NCBI RefSeq assembly: GCF_014926405.1
Contig: NZ_JACXXJ020000003.1
Location: 1,037,001-1,101,000, forward strand
Direction of reading: 5' to 3'
DNA from: Agrobacterium vitis
GTDB lineage: Bacteria; Pseudomonadota; Alphaproteobacteria; Rhizobiales; Rhizobiaceae
Length of the DNA stretch: 64,000 nt
Shown here: in pieces, positions 42,594 through 52,156 of the stretch
Layout: each line of letters opens with the position of its first letter
Numbering within the stretch: position 1 is the first letter of the stretch
Notes under the pieces: model-generated
Databases searched by the model: none
What the model was told of the DNA's origin: nothing
The model's input: the letters and a program-made list of their open reading frames with translations, nothing else
Translations under genes and position numbers: made by a program

Positions 42594-43908
42594 GAATCTC
42601 CGTGCGGTACCAAGAACCCTTCGTGGCCAGATCACCGTTATCATTCTCTTGGCATTGGTCACCGTCATCGCGACCGGCAGGGCATTGGAAAATGTTGCGC
42701 AGAATGATTACGCCATTCCCAATCTGGAAAGCACCGCCACACAGGTCAGGACCCTCGCCCTTCTTTTGGCACAGGCCTCTCCTGAAGAACGCACCTCCAT
42801 TCTGACCAATGCGCAACGCGCAGGCTTGGAGGTTTCGCTTCAACCGATATCGCTGGCAGGCAAGTTCAAGACCTCCCCGGAGTTCCAGGGCTTTGCCGAG
42901 ACATTCGTCGATTTTCTGTTTCCACCCGACGGAGAACCACCCCTTGGCGGCTGGCGCGCTTTTTTGGATGGCCGTCGTGTGTTTGCCGAGAAAGTTGATG
43001 ACCGGACAATGCTTGTATTTTTCGGTCTTCCCGATACGATTCTGACGACTTCGTTTCTCAGTCAAACGACATATTACTTTATCGCCGTGGTCGTCTTGAT
43101 CGCTTTTTTCTTTGCCTTTGCGATCAGGGCGGTAACCGAACCGATCAAGAGAATATCCGAGGCTGCAATAAAATCGGATATCAACAATAGTTCCCAGATC
43201 TTCGAGGAACGTGGCACAGTCGAGATCGTGTCGCTGGCCCGCGCGCTAAACGGCATGCGAAACCGTATTCGTATCATGATGGATGGCCGGACCCGAATGC
43301 TGCGGGGGATTAGCCATGATGTTCGCACTCCCTTGACGCGGCTCCGATTGCGCTCGGAGCGCATGGAGGCCAGTGCCTTGCGGGAAGCCCTGCTGACGGA
43401 TATCGATCATATCGATGATCTCCTGACCGAAAGCCTGAACTATCTCCGGGACGATTTTGCAACCGAGGGCATTGAACGCGTTGACGTTGCGAGCATCCTG
43501 CAAACCGTTTGCAGTGACTTTTCAGACATAGGCTTCGATGTCGAATATCAGGGGCCGAACAAGCTGATTGCCAACTGCCGACCGCTCTCAATCATGCGGG
43601 CAGTTACCAACCTTTGCGACAATGCAACCAAGTTTGGAAAGACCATCCTCGTCAAACTACAGGTCAATGGAACGGTTTTTTCGATCTTGGTGATCGATGA
43701 CGGACCAGGCATTCCCAAAGATCTCAGAGAAAAAGTTTTCGAACCGTTTTTCAAAGGAGATGCTTCCCGCAGCAAACGCGCCGGTTTTGGCCTGGGTCTG
43801 TCGATTGTCGCAGATATAGCACATGCCCATCAGAGCAAAATTACCCTGCTGTCCAATCACCCGACGGGCCTTATTGTACGGATCGACATACCCCAGCTCG
43901 CGCTTTAG
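42586..43908 (+). CDS. Membrane sensor histidine kinase
   Basis: A 440-residue kinase: N-terminal transmembrane helix, ~130-residue periplasmic sensor with no known domain, second helix (about residues 155-178), HAMP linker (AVTEPIKRISEAA), H-box ISHDVRTPLTRLRL (His near residue 243), N-box VTNLCDNATKFG, and G-boxes IDDGPGIP and GFGLGLSIV. ATG 42586 overlaps the response-regulator stop by 8 nt. It probably senses an envelope or drug stimulus for the adjacent efflux operon. Confidence 0.9.
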   Translation: MFRNLRAVPRTLRGQITVIILLALVTVIATGRALENVAQNDYAIPNLESTATQVRTLALLLAQASPEERTSILTNAQRAGLEVSLQPISLAGKFKTSPEFQGFAETFVDFLFPPDGEPPLGGWRAFLDGRRVFAEKVDDRTMLVFFGLPDTILTTSFLSQTTYYFIAVVVLIAFFFAFAIRAVTEPIKRISEAAIKSDINNSSQIFEERGTVEIVSLARALNGMRNRIRIMMDGRTRMLRGISHDVRTPLTRLRLRSERMEASALREALLTDIDHIDDLLTESLNYLRDDFATEGIERVDVASILQTVCSDFSDIGFDVEYQGPNKLIANCRPLSIMRAVTNLCDNATKFGKTILVKLQVNGTVFSILVIDDGPGIPKDLREKVFEPFFKGDASRSKRAGFGLGLSIVADIAHAHQSKITLLSNHPTGLIVRIDIPQLAL

Positions 43909-43948
43909 GGACGTCTTGAGATGCGTGATACGGAATGGTATTGGAGAT

Positions 43949-43979
43949 GCCCCTTCTTACCGTATGGTGAAGGGCTTTT
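43949..43979. terminator. Imperfect terminator between kinase and luciferase-like genes
   Basis: GCCC-c-TTC-tt-ACC (43949-43961) pairs with GGTGAAGGGC (43966-43975), followed by TTTT. It serves the plus-strand kinase gene and may also end the long minus-strand operon. Confidence 0.45.
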
Positions 43980-43981
43980 CC

Positions 43982-45061
43982 TCAATGGGTCTGGCGTGCG
44001 CTCCGCGTATGGCTGTGATCCAGCGCAGACCCAAGCGCTTGCGTGCCATTTTCATTACGGGCCTGCCATCCCAGTTCCGGCGCAATTTTGGTGACAAAAT
44101 CCTTTAGAATCTGCCGGTATTCGTCCTGCTCGAACTCATAGGGCAGTTCCAGACGCAGCTCCGTCACCTCGCTCAGGATCGGGTCGGCGTGAAGCCATTC
44201 GAGAATATCGTCGGAACTGCCAACCAGATCACGCGGGAAAAGCGTACGGCGCTCCCCATTCGGGTGCAGCGTTCGCTCCAGACGCCCAGCGGCAAAATCG
44301 AGATATTTGCGCCGGGTCGGTGCATCGGCACTGTCGAGCGGCACGATCACCCGGCCTAGCGCCACCCGGCTAGCACTCCCGCCTGCTGCACGGTAAAGAC
44401 TGAGTTGCCGGGCCTGCGCCTCATAGAAATTGTCGGTGTCCTCACCGGACGTGACATTGCCGATCAGCAGGTTGAGACCGTTGCTGCCTGCCCATCTCGC
44501 CGAAGCTATGGAACCGCCGCCATACCAGATCCGGTCGATCAACCCTTTCGCATGCGGTTGCAGCCGGGGGCGCTGCGGGCCGAACGGCGTTTTCAGCCTT
44601 GTATCTTCGCCGCCAAGATAGTCGCTGCGCAGATTGTCAATCAATCGCAGAACACGGTTATGGGAAAAATCATAAGTCGTCCAATCGCCATCGAACACCT
44701 TTTTGCCGATCAGTTCAAGATGGGCGGGCAGGCCAGCGCTGACGCCGATATTCAACCGGCCAGCGGAGAGCACATCAGCAAGCGCCAAATCTTCCGCCAG
44801 TCGAAAGGGACTTTCATAGCCCAGCGGAATGACCGCCGTGCCAATTTCGATCCGGCGGGTCCGCTGACTGGCGGCAGCCAGGAAAACCGCAGCAGAGGAA
44901 ATACCCGGCTCCAGATGGCGATGGCGTACCCAGGCCGAGTCGAAGCCGAGGTGCTCGCCGAATTCAAACAGGTTCAGCGTGGTTTCCAGACCGGACAATG
45001 GGTCCCTTTCCGGATAATTACCCGGGATCAGGAAACCGATATGATTGATCACAATGGCCAT
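43982..45061 (-). CDS. Luciferase-like (LLM) flavin-dependent oxidoreductase
   Basis: A 359-residue bacterial-luciferase-fold protein: NHIGFLIPGNYP start, FGEHLGFDSAWVRHRH, RRIEIGTAVIPLGYESP, LAEDLALADVLSAGRLNIGVSAG, WYGGGSIASARWAGSNGLNL. It is the last gene of the nine-gene minus-strand operon (44-53 kb) and the third luciferase-like enzyme in it. It probably oxygenates a sulfur or nitrogen compound using FMNH2 made by an unlinked reductase. Start at ATG 45061; 43 bp follow the binding-protein gene. Confidence 0.85.
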   Translation of the reverse strand: MAIVINHIGFLIPGNYPERDPLSGLETTLNLFEFGEHLGFDSAWVRHRHLEPGISSAAVFLAAASQRTRRIEIGTAVIPLGYESPFRLAEDLALADVLSAGRLNIGVSAGLPAHLELIGKKVFDGDWTTYDFSHNRVLRLIDNLRSDYLGGEDTRLKTPFGPQRPRLQPHAKGLIDRIWYGGGSIASARWAGSNGLNLLIGNVTSGEDTDNFYEAQARQLSLYRAAGGSASRVALGRVIVPLDSADAPTRRKYLDFAAGRLERTLHPNGERRTLFPRDLVGSSDDILEWLHADPILSEVTELRLELPYEFEQDEYRQILKDFVTKIAPELGWQARNENGTQALGSALDHSHTRSARQTH

Positions 45062-45104
45062 GGAGCGGTCCTTTTACGCGAGAGAAATGAGCGCCGCAGG
45101 CGCT

Positions 45105-46040
45105 TCAATAGCTTGGCAGGCCAGGCGGATTGACCTGCGATTGCGTCAGTCCTTCCTGGGAAAGACCCCAGCGCGACAATGCGGCCTGATATGTCCCGCC
45201 AGCAATCAAGTCGTTGATGGCAACGGCGATCGGTTCCGCCAGACCACTGCCCTTGCGGGTGGTGACACCGACATCTGCCGTCAACGGCCAGCCAGCATTG
45301 ACGGTACCTACCAGCCGCTTGCGGTGCAGCGTTGCTGCCTGCCAGGCTTGCATGGCATTGGATCCGAAATTGGCGTCGGCCCGGCCCGATTGCAGTGCCA
45401 GATCGGCGGCAGCCTCGTCATCGTAATATTGCAGTTCCAGCGGTTTCAAACCGTTTGCCCTGTTCTGCTTGTCCCATTCCAGAAGAATGCGCTCCTGGAT
45501 CGTGCCGGAGGCGACGATGATCCGCAAACCGGCAACATCCTTCTGCTCCTTCAGCGCTATGATCGGGCTGTCGTTTTTGACGTAAAAGCCATGCAACCCG
45601 TACCGGTAGGTGGAGAAGTCGAATTTCTGTTTGCGCTGCTCGGTGACACCGACATTGGAGATAACCGCATCATATTTGCCAGACGCTAGTCCCAGCGGCC
45701 AATCCGCCCAGGCAACCGAAACCAGGTCCAGCTTCAGACCAAGGCTTTCCGCCACCAGAAGGGCAAGATCTGGATCGAAACCAACCACCGTGCTGGCATC
45801 AGTTGCATAGGCCGCAATCGGCGGAGAACCGACTGCAACGGCAACTGTCAGGGTTCCAGGGGAGACGAATTTATAATTCGACGGAAGAGCGGCTACGGCC
45901 TTTGCATCCCGTTCTACATGCAGGCGGCCCGGCTGCTGCGGCGACAGATCGAAGGGTTCGGCCAAGACCGGCGAAACCGCTTGCAGTAAGAGCATCAAGG
46001 CGGCAAGAGTCCGGCTTACCCGCCGCATGGCATTGTGCAT
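45105..46040 (-). CDS. Amino-acid ABC transporter substrate-binding protein (copy 2)
   Basis: A 311-residue periplasmic protein with signal peptide (ending SPVLAEPFDLSPQQPG) and a type II binding fold (family 3, PF00497): GTLTVAVAVGSPPIAAYATD, LALLVAESLGLKLDLVSVAW, KYDAVISNVGVTEQRKQKFD. It is a paralogue of the next upstream gene (same block order, about half identical by eye). Two binding proteins for one permease is the arrangement of the Bacillus TcyJ/TcyK cystine importer. Likely binds a sulfur amino acid derivative. Confidence 0.88.
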   Translation of the reverse strand: MHNAMRRVSRTLAALMLLLQAVSPVLAEPFDLSPQQPGRLHVERDAKAVAALPSNYKFVSPGTLTVAVAVGSPPIAAYATDASTVVGFDPDLALLVAESLGLKLDLVSVAWADWPLGLASGKYDAVISNVGVTEQRKQKFDFSTYRYGLHGFYVKNDSPIIALKEQKDVAGLRIIVASGTIQERILLEWDKQNRANGLKPLELQYYDDEAAADLALQSGRADANFGSNAMQAWQAATLHRKRLVGTVNAGWPLTADVGVTTRKGSGLAEPIAVAINDLIAGGTYQAALSRWGLSQEGLTQSQVNPPGLPSY

Positions 46041-46095
46041 GGAAACCTCCTGAAAATATGGGGCGGAGCTGATGACCGCCCCAAAGCTGTACAGG

Positions 46096-47034
46096 TTACG
46101 AACCGCTCTTCGGCAGGCCAGGCGGGTTGGTGCGGCTTTCCGGAATGGCTTCCGCCGTCAGGTTCCAGCGCTTCAGCACTTCGCCATATTTGCCGTCTTT
46201 GATCAGAGCGTTTGTGGCAATGGTCAAGGCATCGGCAAGTCCCGCATCCTTGCGGGTCACGGTGGCAATGTCTGCCGTCAGCGGCCAGCCGCCATTCACA
46301 AGGCCCACAAGCTTTGTATCACCCTTGATCAGTGCGCTATAGGCGCGTGTTGAATTGGGGCCGAAACTCGCATCCGCCCGGCCCGATTGCAGGGCCAGAT
46401 CAGCGGCAGCATTATCATCATAATATTGTGGTTCAATCGGCTTCAAGCCAGCGGCAACATTTTGACGATCCCACTCCAGAAGGATTTTCTCCTGATTGGT
46501 GCCGGAGCCAACAATCACCCGCAGACCTGCCACTTCGGAGGCTTTGGTGATGGATTTGATCGGGCTATCCTTCTTCACGTAAAAAGCAACGACATCCTGA
46601 CGATAGGTGGAAAAATCAAATTTTTCCTTGCGCTGCTCGGTCACGGTCACATTGGTAATCACCGCATCATATTTACCGGATGTTACGCCGAGCGGCCAAT
46701 CGGCCCAAGCGACGGGCACCAGTTCCAGCTGAAGCCCAAGCGAATCCGCCAGCAATTGCGCAACATCAGGATCAGCCCCCACAACGGTTTTGGTATCAGA
46801 GGCGTAGGTCGCAATCGGCGGATCAAATGGGCTGACGGCCACCGTGAATTTACCGGGTGTGGTGAATTTATAGGTCGGGCTAATCGCCTTGATCGCCGCT
46901 TCATTTTTCTCCGCCCGCACCCGGTTTGATATATCGGGGCTGAGATTGAATTTCTCTGCTGCCTGCGCGCCAGAGGCCGCCAGCGCCGTTAATCCCGCAA
47001 GCGCAAGGCTTGATATTATGCTCCGAAAGGTCAT
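46096..47034 (-). CDS. Amino-acid ABC transporter substrate-binding protein (copy 1)
   Basis: A 312-residue periplasmic binding protein with a cleavable signal (…GAQA/AEKFNLSP). Family 3 motifs: GKFTVAVSPFDPPIATYASD, DVAQLLADSLGLQLELVPVAW, SGKYDAVITNVTVTEQRKEKF. It sits 55 bp before its paralogue and 56 bp after the fused permease-ATPase. The duplication probably broadens substrate range. Confidence 0.88.
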   Translation of the reverse strand: MTFRSIISSLALAGLTALAASGAQAAEKFNLSPDISNRVRAEKNEAAIKAISPTYKFTTPGKFTVAVSPFDPPIATYASDTKTVVGADPDVAQLLADSLGLQLELVPVAWADWPLGVTSGKYDAVITNVTVTEQRKEKFDFSTYRQDVVAFYVKKDSPIKSITKASEVAGLRVIVGSGTNQEKILLEWDRQNVAAGLKPIEPQYYDDNAAADLALQSGRADASFGPNSTRAYSALIKGDTKLVGLVNGGWPLTADIATVTRKDAGLADALTIATNALIKDGKYGEVLKRWNLTAEAIPESRTNPPGLPKSGS

Positions 47035-47090
47035 AGTTTTTCCGATCCAAAAGAGGGGTGATAGGGTTGTATGGTCTTGTCTTCAGCATC

Positions 47091-48854
47091 TCACAGCACC
47101 TTGGCCAAAAACTCATAGGTGCGCGGATGAGATGGCTTCGTGAAGATCCGCTCCGGGGTGTCCACCTCCAGAATGTGGCCGCCTTCCATAAACACCACGG
47201 TATCGGCCACTTCGCGGGCAAAGCCGATTTCGTGTGTGACAATGATCAGCGTCGTACCGGTGCGCGCCAGTTCCTTGATCACATCAAGCACTTCCCCCAC
47301 CAATTCAGGGTCAAGGGCTGAGGTCGGCTCGTCGAACAGCAGAACCTTGGGCTTCAACGCCAGCGCCCGGGCAATCGCCACACGCTGCTGTTGGCCACCG
47401 GACAATTGCCGGGGATAGGCATGGATCTTGTCGCTAAGGCCGACACGGGCCAACAGCTCCTGGGCCAGCAGAATGGCCTCGTCGCGTGGCAGGCCAAGCA
47501 CGGCAATCGGTGCTTCGATCAGGTTTTCAAGCACCGTCAGATGTGGGAAGAGATTAAAGCTCTGGAACACCATGCCGATCTCGACGCGCCGTTTCAGGAT
47601 GTCCTTCTCCTTCAACTCGTAAAGCACATTGCCGCGCCTGTTATAGCCGACCAGTTCGCCATCGACCGAGATGAAGCCGTGATCGACACGCTCCAGATGG
47701 TTGATGCTGCGCAAAAACGTCGATTTGCCAGAGCCTGAAGGGCCAAGAATTGCCGTGACGCTTCCGGCTTTCAGCGTCAGATCGACACCATCCAGAACCT
47801 TGAGATGGCCAAAACTTTTCGACACATTCTGGATGCGCACCACACCGCCCTGGCGAAGCGCTGTCAGATCCTTGAGGGCAGACCGGCGATTGGCCGTCAC
47901 CGCTGGCACCGTCGATACCCTACGCCCGAAAAAAGACCGGAATGGCAGGGGCTTCGGATTGCGCAGGGCGCCCTTGGAAAAATGCCGCTCGATATAGTGC
48001 TGGGCGACCGAAAGCACCGTCATGATCACCAGATACCAGGCCGTAGCGACCATCAGCAGCGGAATGACTTCCAGATTGCGGCGATAGATGACCTGCACGG
48101 TATAGAACAATTCCGGCAGCGCCAGCACATAGACAATGGAGGTGGCCTTGGCCAGGCCAATGATCTCATTGAAACCGGTCGGCAGGATGGTGCGCATCGC
48201 CTGGGGCAACACAATCCTGAAGGCCTGACGACGGCGCGGCAGGCCAAGAGCAGCCGCCGCCTCCAACTGCCCCTGATCGACCGAGAGAATGCCGCCGCGA
48301 ACGATCTCGGCAAAGAAAGCCGACTGATTGAGCGTCAACCCGATAAAGGCGGCGGCAAATGGCGTCAGCAATTGTACGGTCGGGTAATCCACCAGCACCT
48401 GGCCGGTAAAGGGTACGGCAATGAGAATGGTTTCATAGAGATAGCCGAGATTATTGAGCACCAGCAGCAGCACGATCATCGGGATGGAGCGCAACAACCA
48501 GATATAGCCCCAGGACAGGCCCGATAGCAGCGGCGAGCGCGATACCCGCGCCAGTGCCAGCGCCGTCCCCAGGACCGAGCCGCTGATGGTCGCCAGCACA
48601 GTCAGCAACAGGGTCCGGCCCAGCCCAGCCAGAACCGGCTCAGCAAAGAACCATTGCGCAAAAACGCTCCAGCCCCAGCGTGGATTGGTAAAGGTGGAAT
48701 AGAGCCCGGCAATGATGACAACAGCCGCAAACACCGTGCCGATGATCCTGGCAGGGTAGCGGGCAGGAACGATCTTCAACCGTGAAAGATCATGGGGTTC
48801 ATCGCTGGCGACATCCACATGCCGGATGCCTGGAAAGTCCGAAGTGAGAGCCAT
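47091..48854 (-). CDS. Fused amino-acid ABC permease and ATP-binding protein
   Basis: A 587-residue fusion. Residues 30-305 are a HisM/GlnP-type permease (FAEPVLAGLGRTLLLTVLAT, SALFA EAA-like block AAAALGLPRRRQAFRIVLPQ, NEIIGLAKATSIVY). Residues about 335-587 are an ATPase: Walker A GPSGSGKS (about residue 372), signature LSGGQQQRVAIARALA (about 484), Walker B VLLFDEPTSALDP, His switch VTHEIGF. Permease and ATPase are normally separate genes in this family; here one chain gives a fixed 1:1 ratio and a homodimer would be a full transporter core. Works with the two downstream binding proteins. Confidence 0.9.
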   Translation of the reverse strand: MALTSDFPGIRHVDVASDEPHDLSRLKIVPARYPARIIGTVFAAVVIIAGLYSTFTNPRWGWSVFAQWFFAEPVLAGLGRTLLLTVLATISGSVLGTALALARVSRSPLLSGLSWGYIWLLRSIPMIVLLLVLNNLGYLYETILIAVPFTGQVLVDYPTVQLLTPFAAAFIGLTLNQSAFFAEIVRGGILSVDQGQLEAAAALGLPRRRQAFRIVLPQAMRTILPTGFNEIIGLAKATSIVYVLALPELFYTVQVIYRRNLEVIPLLMVATAWYLVIMTVLSVAQHYIERHFSKGALRNPKPLPFRSFFGRRVSTVPAVTANRRSALKDLTALRQGGVVRIQNVSKSFGHLKVLDGVDLTLKAGSVTAILGPSGSGKSTFLRSINHLERVDHGFISVDGELVGYNRRGNVLYELKEKDILKRRVEIGMVFQSFNLFPHLTVLENLIEAPIAVLGLPRDEAILLAQELLARVGLSDKIHAYPRQLSGGQQQRVAIARALALKPKVLLFDEPTSALDPELVGEVLDVIKELARTGTTLIIVTHEIGFAREVADTVVFMEGGHILEVDTPERIFTKPSHPRTYEFLAKVL

Positions 48855-48899
48855 GACGCCATCCTTTCTGAAGAGGGTGGGCTGAAAGGTTGAGAAGAA

Positions 48900-49442
48900 C
48901 TATACGGAGACCGCACGGCGCTCCGGGCGAAGCTGCGGCTTTTCATCGCCTACGGCGAGATGGCGGATGTCCTTCTCGAAGGGCAGTGTCCGATGGATTT
49001 CGGGATCGACCGCCGGATCGAACAAGGCGCTATAGCCATTCTTCAGGTAGAGCCCGACCGCCTCCGGCTGGCGAAAACCGGTGGTGAGATAGATCCGCCC
49101 ATAGCCCTGCCGCGCCGCCTGGGCTTCCAGTTCGGCCAACACGATACGTGCGAGCCCCTGGCGCCGATAATCGGGATGGGTCCAGATGCGTTTAAACTCG
49201 GCGGTGGTCTCGTCATAGAACTTGAAAGCACCCCCGCTGATCGGCTGGCCATCGCGCAGCAACAGCAGAAAGTTGCCGAACGGCGGCTGAAAGGCTTCTG
49301 CCGGATAGCGGTTAATTTCCGCGACCGCGCCTTCCGCGCTGAAAAACGTTCCGTAGCGACCGTCATATTCACGGATCAGATCGTCGATCAGCGGCTTTGC
49401 CAAGGGATCGAGCGGCGAGGTGTAAACGAATGTATCGGTCAT
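48900..49442 (-). CDS. GNAT-family N-acetyltransferase
   Basis: A 180-residue GNAT protein: GGAFKFYDETTAEFKRIWT (strand 4), then the acetyl-CoA loop HPDYRRQGLARIVLAELEAQ (RxxGxA motif), YGRIYLTTGFRQPEAVGLYL and NGYSALF. ATG 49442 is preferred over ATG 49454. It lies 15 bp after the M20 hydrolase gene. In Bacillus, acetyltransferases SnaA/SnaB occupy the same place in operons that N-acetylate S-modified cysteines before oxidation; the same role is proposed here by context. Confidence 0.85.
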   Translation of the reverse strand: MTDTFVYTSPLDPLAKPLIDDLIREYDGRYGTFFSAEGAVAEINRYPAEAFQPPFGNFLLLLRDGQPISGGAFKFYDETTAEFKRIWTHPDYRRQGLARIVLAELEAQAARQGYGRIYLTTGFRQPEAVGLYLKNGYSALFDPAVDPEIHRTLPFEKDIRHLAVGDEKPQLRPERRAVSV

Positions 49443-49457
49443 GGCGGTGCACATCCT

Positions 49458-50669
49458 CTAGAGAGTGGCGGTCGAAACCGGGGATGACAGGTAGCTCTCC
49501 ACCAGCCGCACCCAGTAGTGAGCGGCGGGCAGAATGATCTCGTCGTTGAAGTCATAGGACGCGCTGTGCAGCGGAGCGCTGTCGCCATTGCCGACAAACA
49601 GATAGCTGCCGGGCCGCGCCTGCAGCAGAAAAGCAAAGTCCTCGCTTGCGGTGCGCGGTTTGAAATCGGCAATCACCCTGTCATCACCGAAGGTTTGCAC
49701 CGCCACCTGGCGGGCAACGGCTGTTTCATCGGCATGATTGAGAACGGGCGGAAAACCGAAGCGATAATCGACCTCTGCCCTCGCCCCAAAGCTTTCGGCC
49801 TGGGCACGCGCCAGTGCCGGGATGCGTTCGCTGAGCTGTTGCCTGACATCTTCGCTGAACGTGCGCACCGTCAGCTTCAACTCGACACTTTCGGGAATGA
49901 CATTGGACGCCGAACCGCCATGGATCGAGCCGACGGTAATTACCGCCATTTCACGCGGATCGACATTGCGCGACACAATGCTTTGCAGGGCGGTGATCAA
50001 AGAGGCCGACGCCAACACTGGATCGACGCCCCGATGCGGTTCCGCCCCATGGCCGCCCTTGCCGACCACGGTGATATGGGCCTGATCGACGGAGGCCATG
50101 GCGGGACCCGGCACGAAGCCGAAATGACCGGCGGGAACATCCGGCCAATTGTGCAGGCCAAACACCGCATCGACGGGAAAGCGCTCGAACAGTCCCTCGG
50201 CCAGTAATTTCTTCGCGCCTGCGCCGATCTCTTCGGCGGGCTGAAAAATCAGCCGTACCGTGCCATCAAATTCACTTGTCTCGGCCAGATAGCGGGCCGC
50301 CGCAACCAGGATGGCTGTATGCCCGTCATGGCCGCAGGCATGCATCACACCCTTGGTGCGGCTGGCATGGGCAAGCCCTGTCGCTTCGTGAATGGGCAAG
50401 GCGTCCATATCGGCGCGAAGACCGATGATACGGCTACCACTCCCCTTTTTCAGACTGGCGACGATACCCGTTCCAGCGATGCCATGTTCCACCTGATAGC
50501 CAAAAGAGGCCAGATAGGAGACGACCAGATTGCTGGTGCGCTTTTCCTGAAAGGCCAATTCTGGATTTTGATGGAGTTCCCGCCGAAAGGCGATGATCTC
50601 ATCCAGATAAGCACGGATTTTCTTTAGCCCCCGGTCTTGCCCCAGGTGGCTGTCAATGGCGATGTTCAT
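49458..50669 (-). CDS. M20-family amidohydrolase (N-acyl amino acid deacylase type)
   Basis: A 403-residue di-metal hydrolase: ELHQNPELAFQEKRTSNLV, GLRADMDALPIHEATGL, HACGHDGHTA (metal His/Asp, about residue 110), FQPAEEIGAGA (catalytic Glu), GLHNWPDVPAGHFGF, dimer-lid domain, and TASEDFAFLLQARPGSYLFVG. This is the hippurate hydrolase/N-acetyl-L-amino-acid deacetylase group (SndA/SndB, YxeP/YtnL in Bacillus). It would remove the acetyl group added by the neighbouring GNAT enzyme once the side chain has been oxidised. Confidence 0.9.
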   Translation of the reverse strand: MNIAIDSHLGQDRGLKKIRAYLDEIIAFRRELHQNPELAFQEKRTSNLVVSYLASFGYQVEHGIAGTGIVASLKKGSGSRIIGLRADMDALPIHEATGLAHASRTKGVMHACGHDGHTAILVAAARYLAETSEFDGTVRLIFQPAEEIGAGAKKLLAEGLFERFPVDAVFGLHNWPDVPAGHFGFVPGPAMASVDQAHITVVGKGGHGAEPHRGVDPVLASASLITALQSIVSRNVDPREMAVITVGSIHGGSASNVIPESVELKLTVRTFSEDVRQQLSERIPALARAQAESFGARAEVDYRFGFPPVLNHADETAVARQVAVQTFGDDRVIADFKPRTASEDFAFLLQARPGSYLFVGNGDSAPLHSASYDFNDEIILPAAHYWVRLVESYLSSPVSTATL

Positions 50670-50696
50670 GGGTTGCTTTCAGCTGGTGCGCTTAGA

Positions 50697-50740
50697 GCAT
50701 TTCCAGCAAAAGTGCGGTGCGGTTTTGCGTCCGGAAATGC
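50697..50740. repeat. Dispersed palindromic element within the sulfur operon
   Basis: Nested inverted repeats: GCATTTCC (50697-50704) with GGAAATGC (50733-50740), and inside it GCAAAA (50706-50711) with TTTTGC (50723-50728). This form is familiar as an intergenic repeat in Rhizobiaceae. It sits in the 120-bp gap between the monooxygenase and M20 genes and may modulate the polycistronic message. Confidence 0.65.
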
Positions 50741-50789
50741 GTTAAAAAAGTTAGAGTATTCATGTGTCTCCAGGAAACGTGGAAATTCT

Positions 50790-52136
50790 CTAGCTGGCCG
50801 CCCTTGTTGTGGTCTCGTCAGCTGATGTCGCCGCATAGCGGCTTTCACGGAAAGGCAGGCCGAGATGATCGCGCAACGTGTCACCCTGTAGATTGCGATC
50901 AAAATAGCCCCGCGCTTCAAGACGTGGCAGCACATGGGCGACAAAGTCATCCAGTCCTTCCGTGATGACCGGAAAGCCCAGAATGAAGCCATCGGCAGCA
51001 CCGCCATCGACCCAGCGGATGATCTCATCAGCGATCCGGTCGGGTGTGCCGACAAAGGTGCTGCGGGGTGTTGCAGCTTCCAGCGCCACTTCGCGCAAGG
51101 TCTGGCCCTTTTCTCTGGCGTTTTTCTTGATCTTGTCGGTGGTGGAGCGGAAACTGTTCTTGCCGAGATCACCAAGCTCCGGGAAAGGCTCATCCAGCGG
51201 ATACTGGCGGAAATCATGATGATCGAAGAACCGGCCCAAAAACAGCAATGCTTCTTCAATCGTTACCAAGGCGCTGATTGCCCGATATTTTTCATCCGCT
51301 TCTTCCTGCGTTGCACCAATAATCGGTCCGATGCCGGGGAAAATCAGCACATCGCTGGCGCTACGGCCTTGGGCAATGGCGCTCTGCTTGACTTGCTTGG
51401 CAAAGGCCTGCCCTTCTTCGAAACTCGCGCCATTGGTAAAGACGGCATCGGCATGTTTGCCCGCGAGATGAATGCCTGAATCCGAAGACCCAGCCTGAAA
51501 CACCACCGGTTGACCCTGCCGGGAGCGGCCAATATTGAGCGGACCCTCGACGCGGAAGAAGCGGCCCTTATGATCCAGCCGATGCAGCTTTTTCTGGTCA
51601 AAGAACGCACCCGTATCGCGGTCGCGCACGAAGGCGTCATCGTCCCAACTGTCCCAGAGGCCCTTGACCACATCCAGATATTCCTCGGCAATCTGGTAGC
51701 GCAGCGAGTGCTCGGGATGTTCGCGGCTATAATTGCGGCCGGAGCCTTCCAGCGGCGTGGTCACCGCATTCCATCCGGCCCGTCCGCCGCTGATATGATC
51801 AATAGAGGCAAATTGCCGGGCAACGGTAAACGGGTCCGAATAGGAGGTGGAAATCGTCCCGACCAGCCCGATTTTTGAGGTGGATGCGGCCAGTGCCGAG
51901 AGAATGGCAATCGGCTCGAACCGGTTGAGAAAATGCGGAATGGAATGCTCGTTGATATACAGTCCGTCGGCGACAAAGGCGAAGGCGAGACCAGCAGCTT
52001 CCGCCTTACGGACGGTTTCAACATAGAAGGGAAAGTTGACGCTGGCGTCAGCGGGAACGCTTGGATGTTTCCAGGCATTCATGTGACCGCCCGGACCGTG
52101 CAACATCACGCCAAAATTGATGGATTTCTTGCTCAT
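50790..52136 (-). CDS. NtaA/SnaA-type flavin monooxygenase (CmoJ/YtnJ-like)
   Basis: A 448-residue luciferase-like monooxygenase: [107 protein letters not shown]. The N-terminal [13 protein letters not shown] form is typical of operonic partners of amino-acid/sulfur ABC transporters. It likely oxygenates an N-acetylated S-alkylcysteine to release sulfur. Second gene of the operon, 20 bp after the first. Confidence 0.87.
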   Translation of the reverse strand: MSKKSINFGVMLHGPGGHMNAWKHPSVPADASVNFPFYVETVRKAEAAGLAFAFVADGLYINEHSIPHFLNRFEPIAILSALAASTSKIGLVGTISTSYSDPFTVARQFASIDHISGGRAGWNAVTTPLEGSGRNYSREHPEHSLRYQIAEEYLDVVKGLWDSWDDDAFVRDRDTGAFFDQKKLHRLDHKGRFFRVEGPLNIGRSRQGQPVVFQAGSSDSGIHLAGKHADAVFTNGASFEEGQAFAKQVKQSAIAQGRSASDVLIFPGIGPIIGATQEEADEKYRAISALVTIEEALLFLGRFFDHHDFRQYPLDEPFPELGDLGKNSFRSTTDKIKKNAREKGQTLREVALEAATPRSTFVGTPDRIADEIIRWVDGGAADGFILGFPVITEGLDDFVAHVLPRLEARGYFDRNLQGDTLRDHLGLPFRESRYAATSADETTTRAAS

Positions 52137-52156
52137 GGGAACATCTTTCTCTAAAA

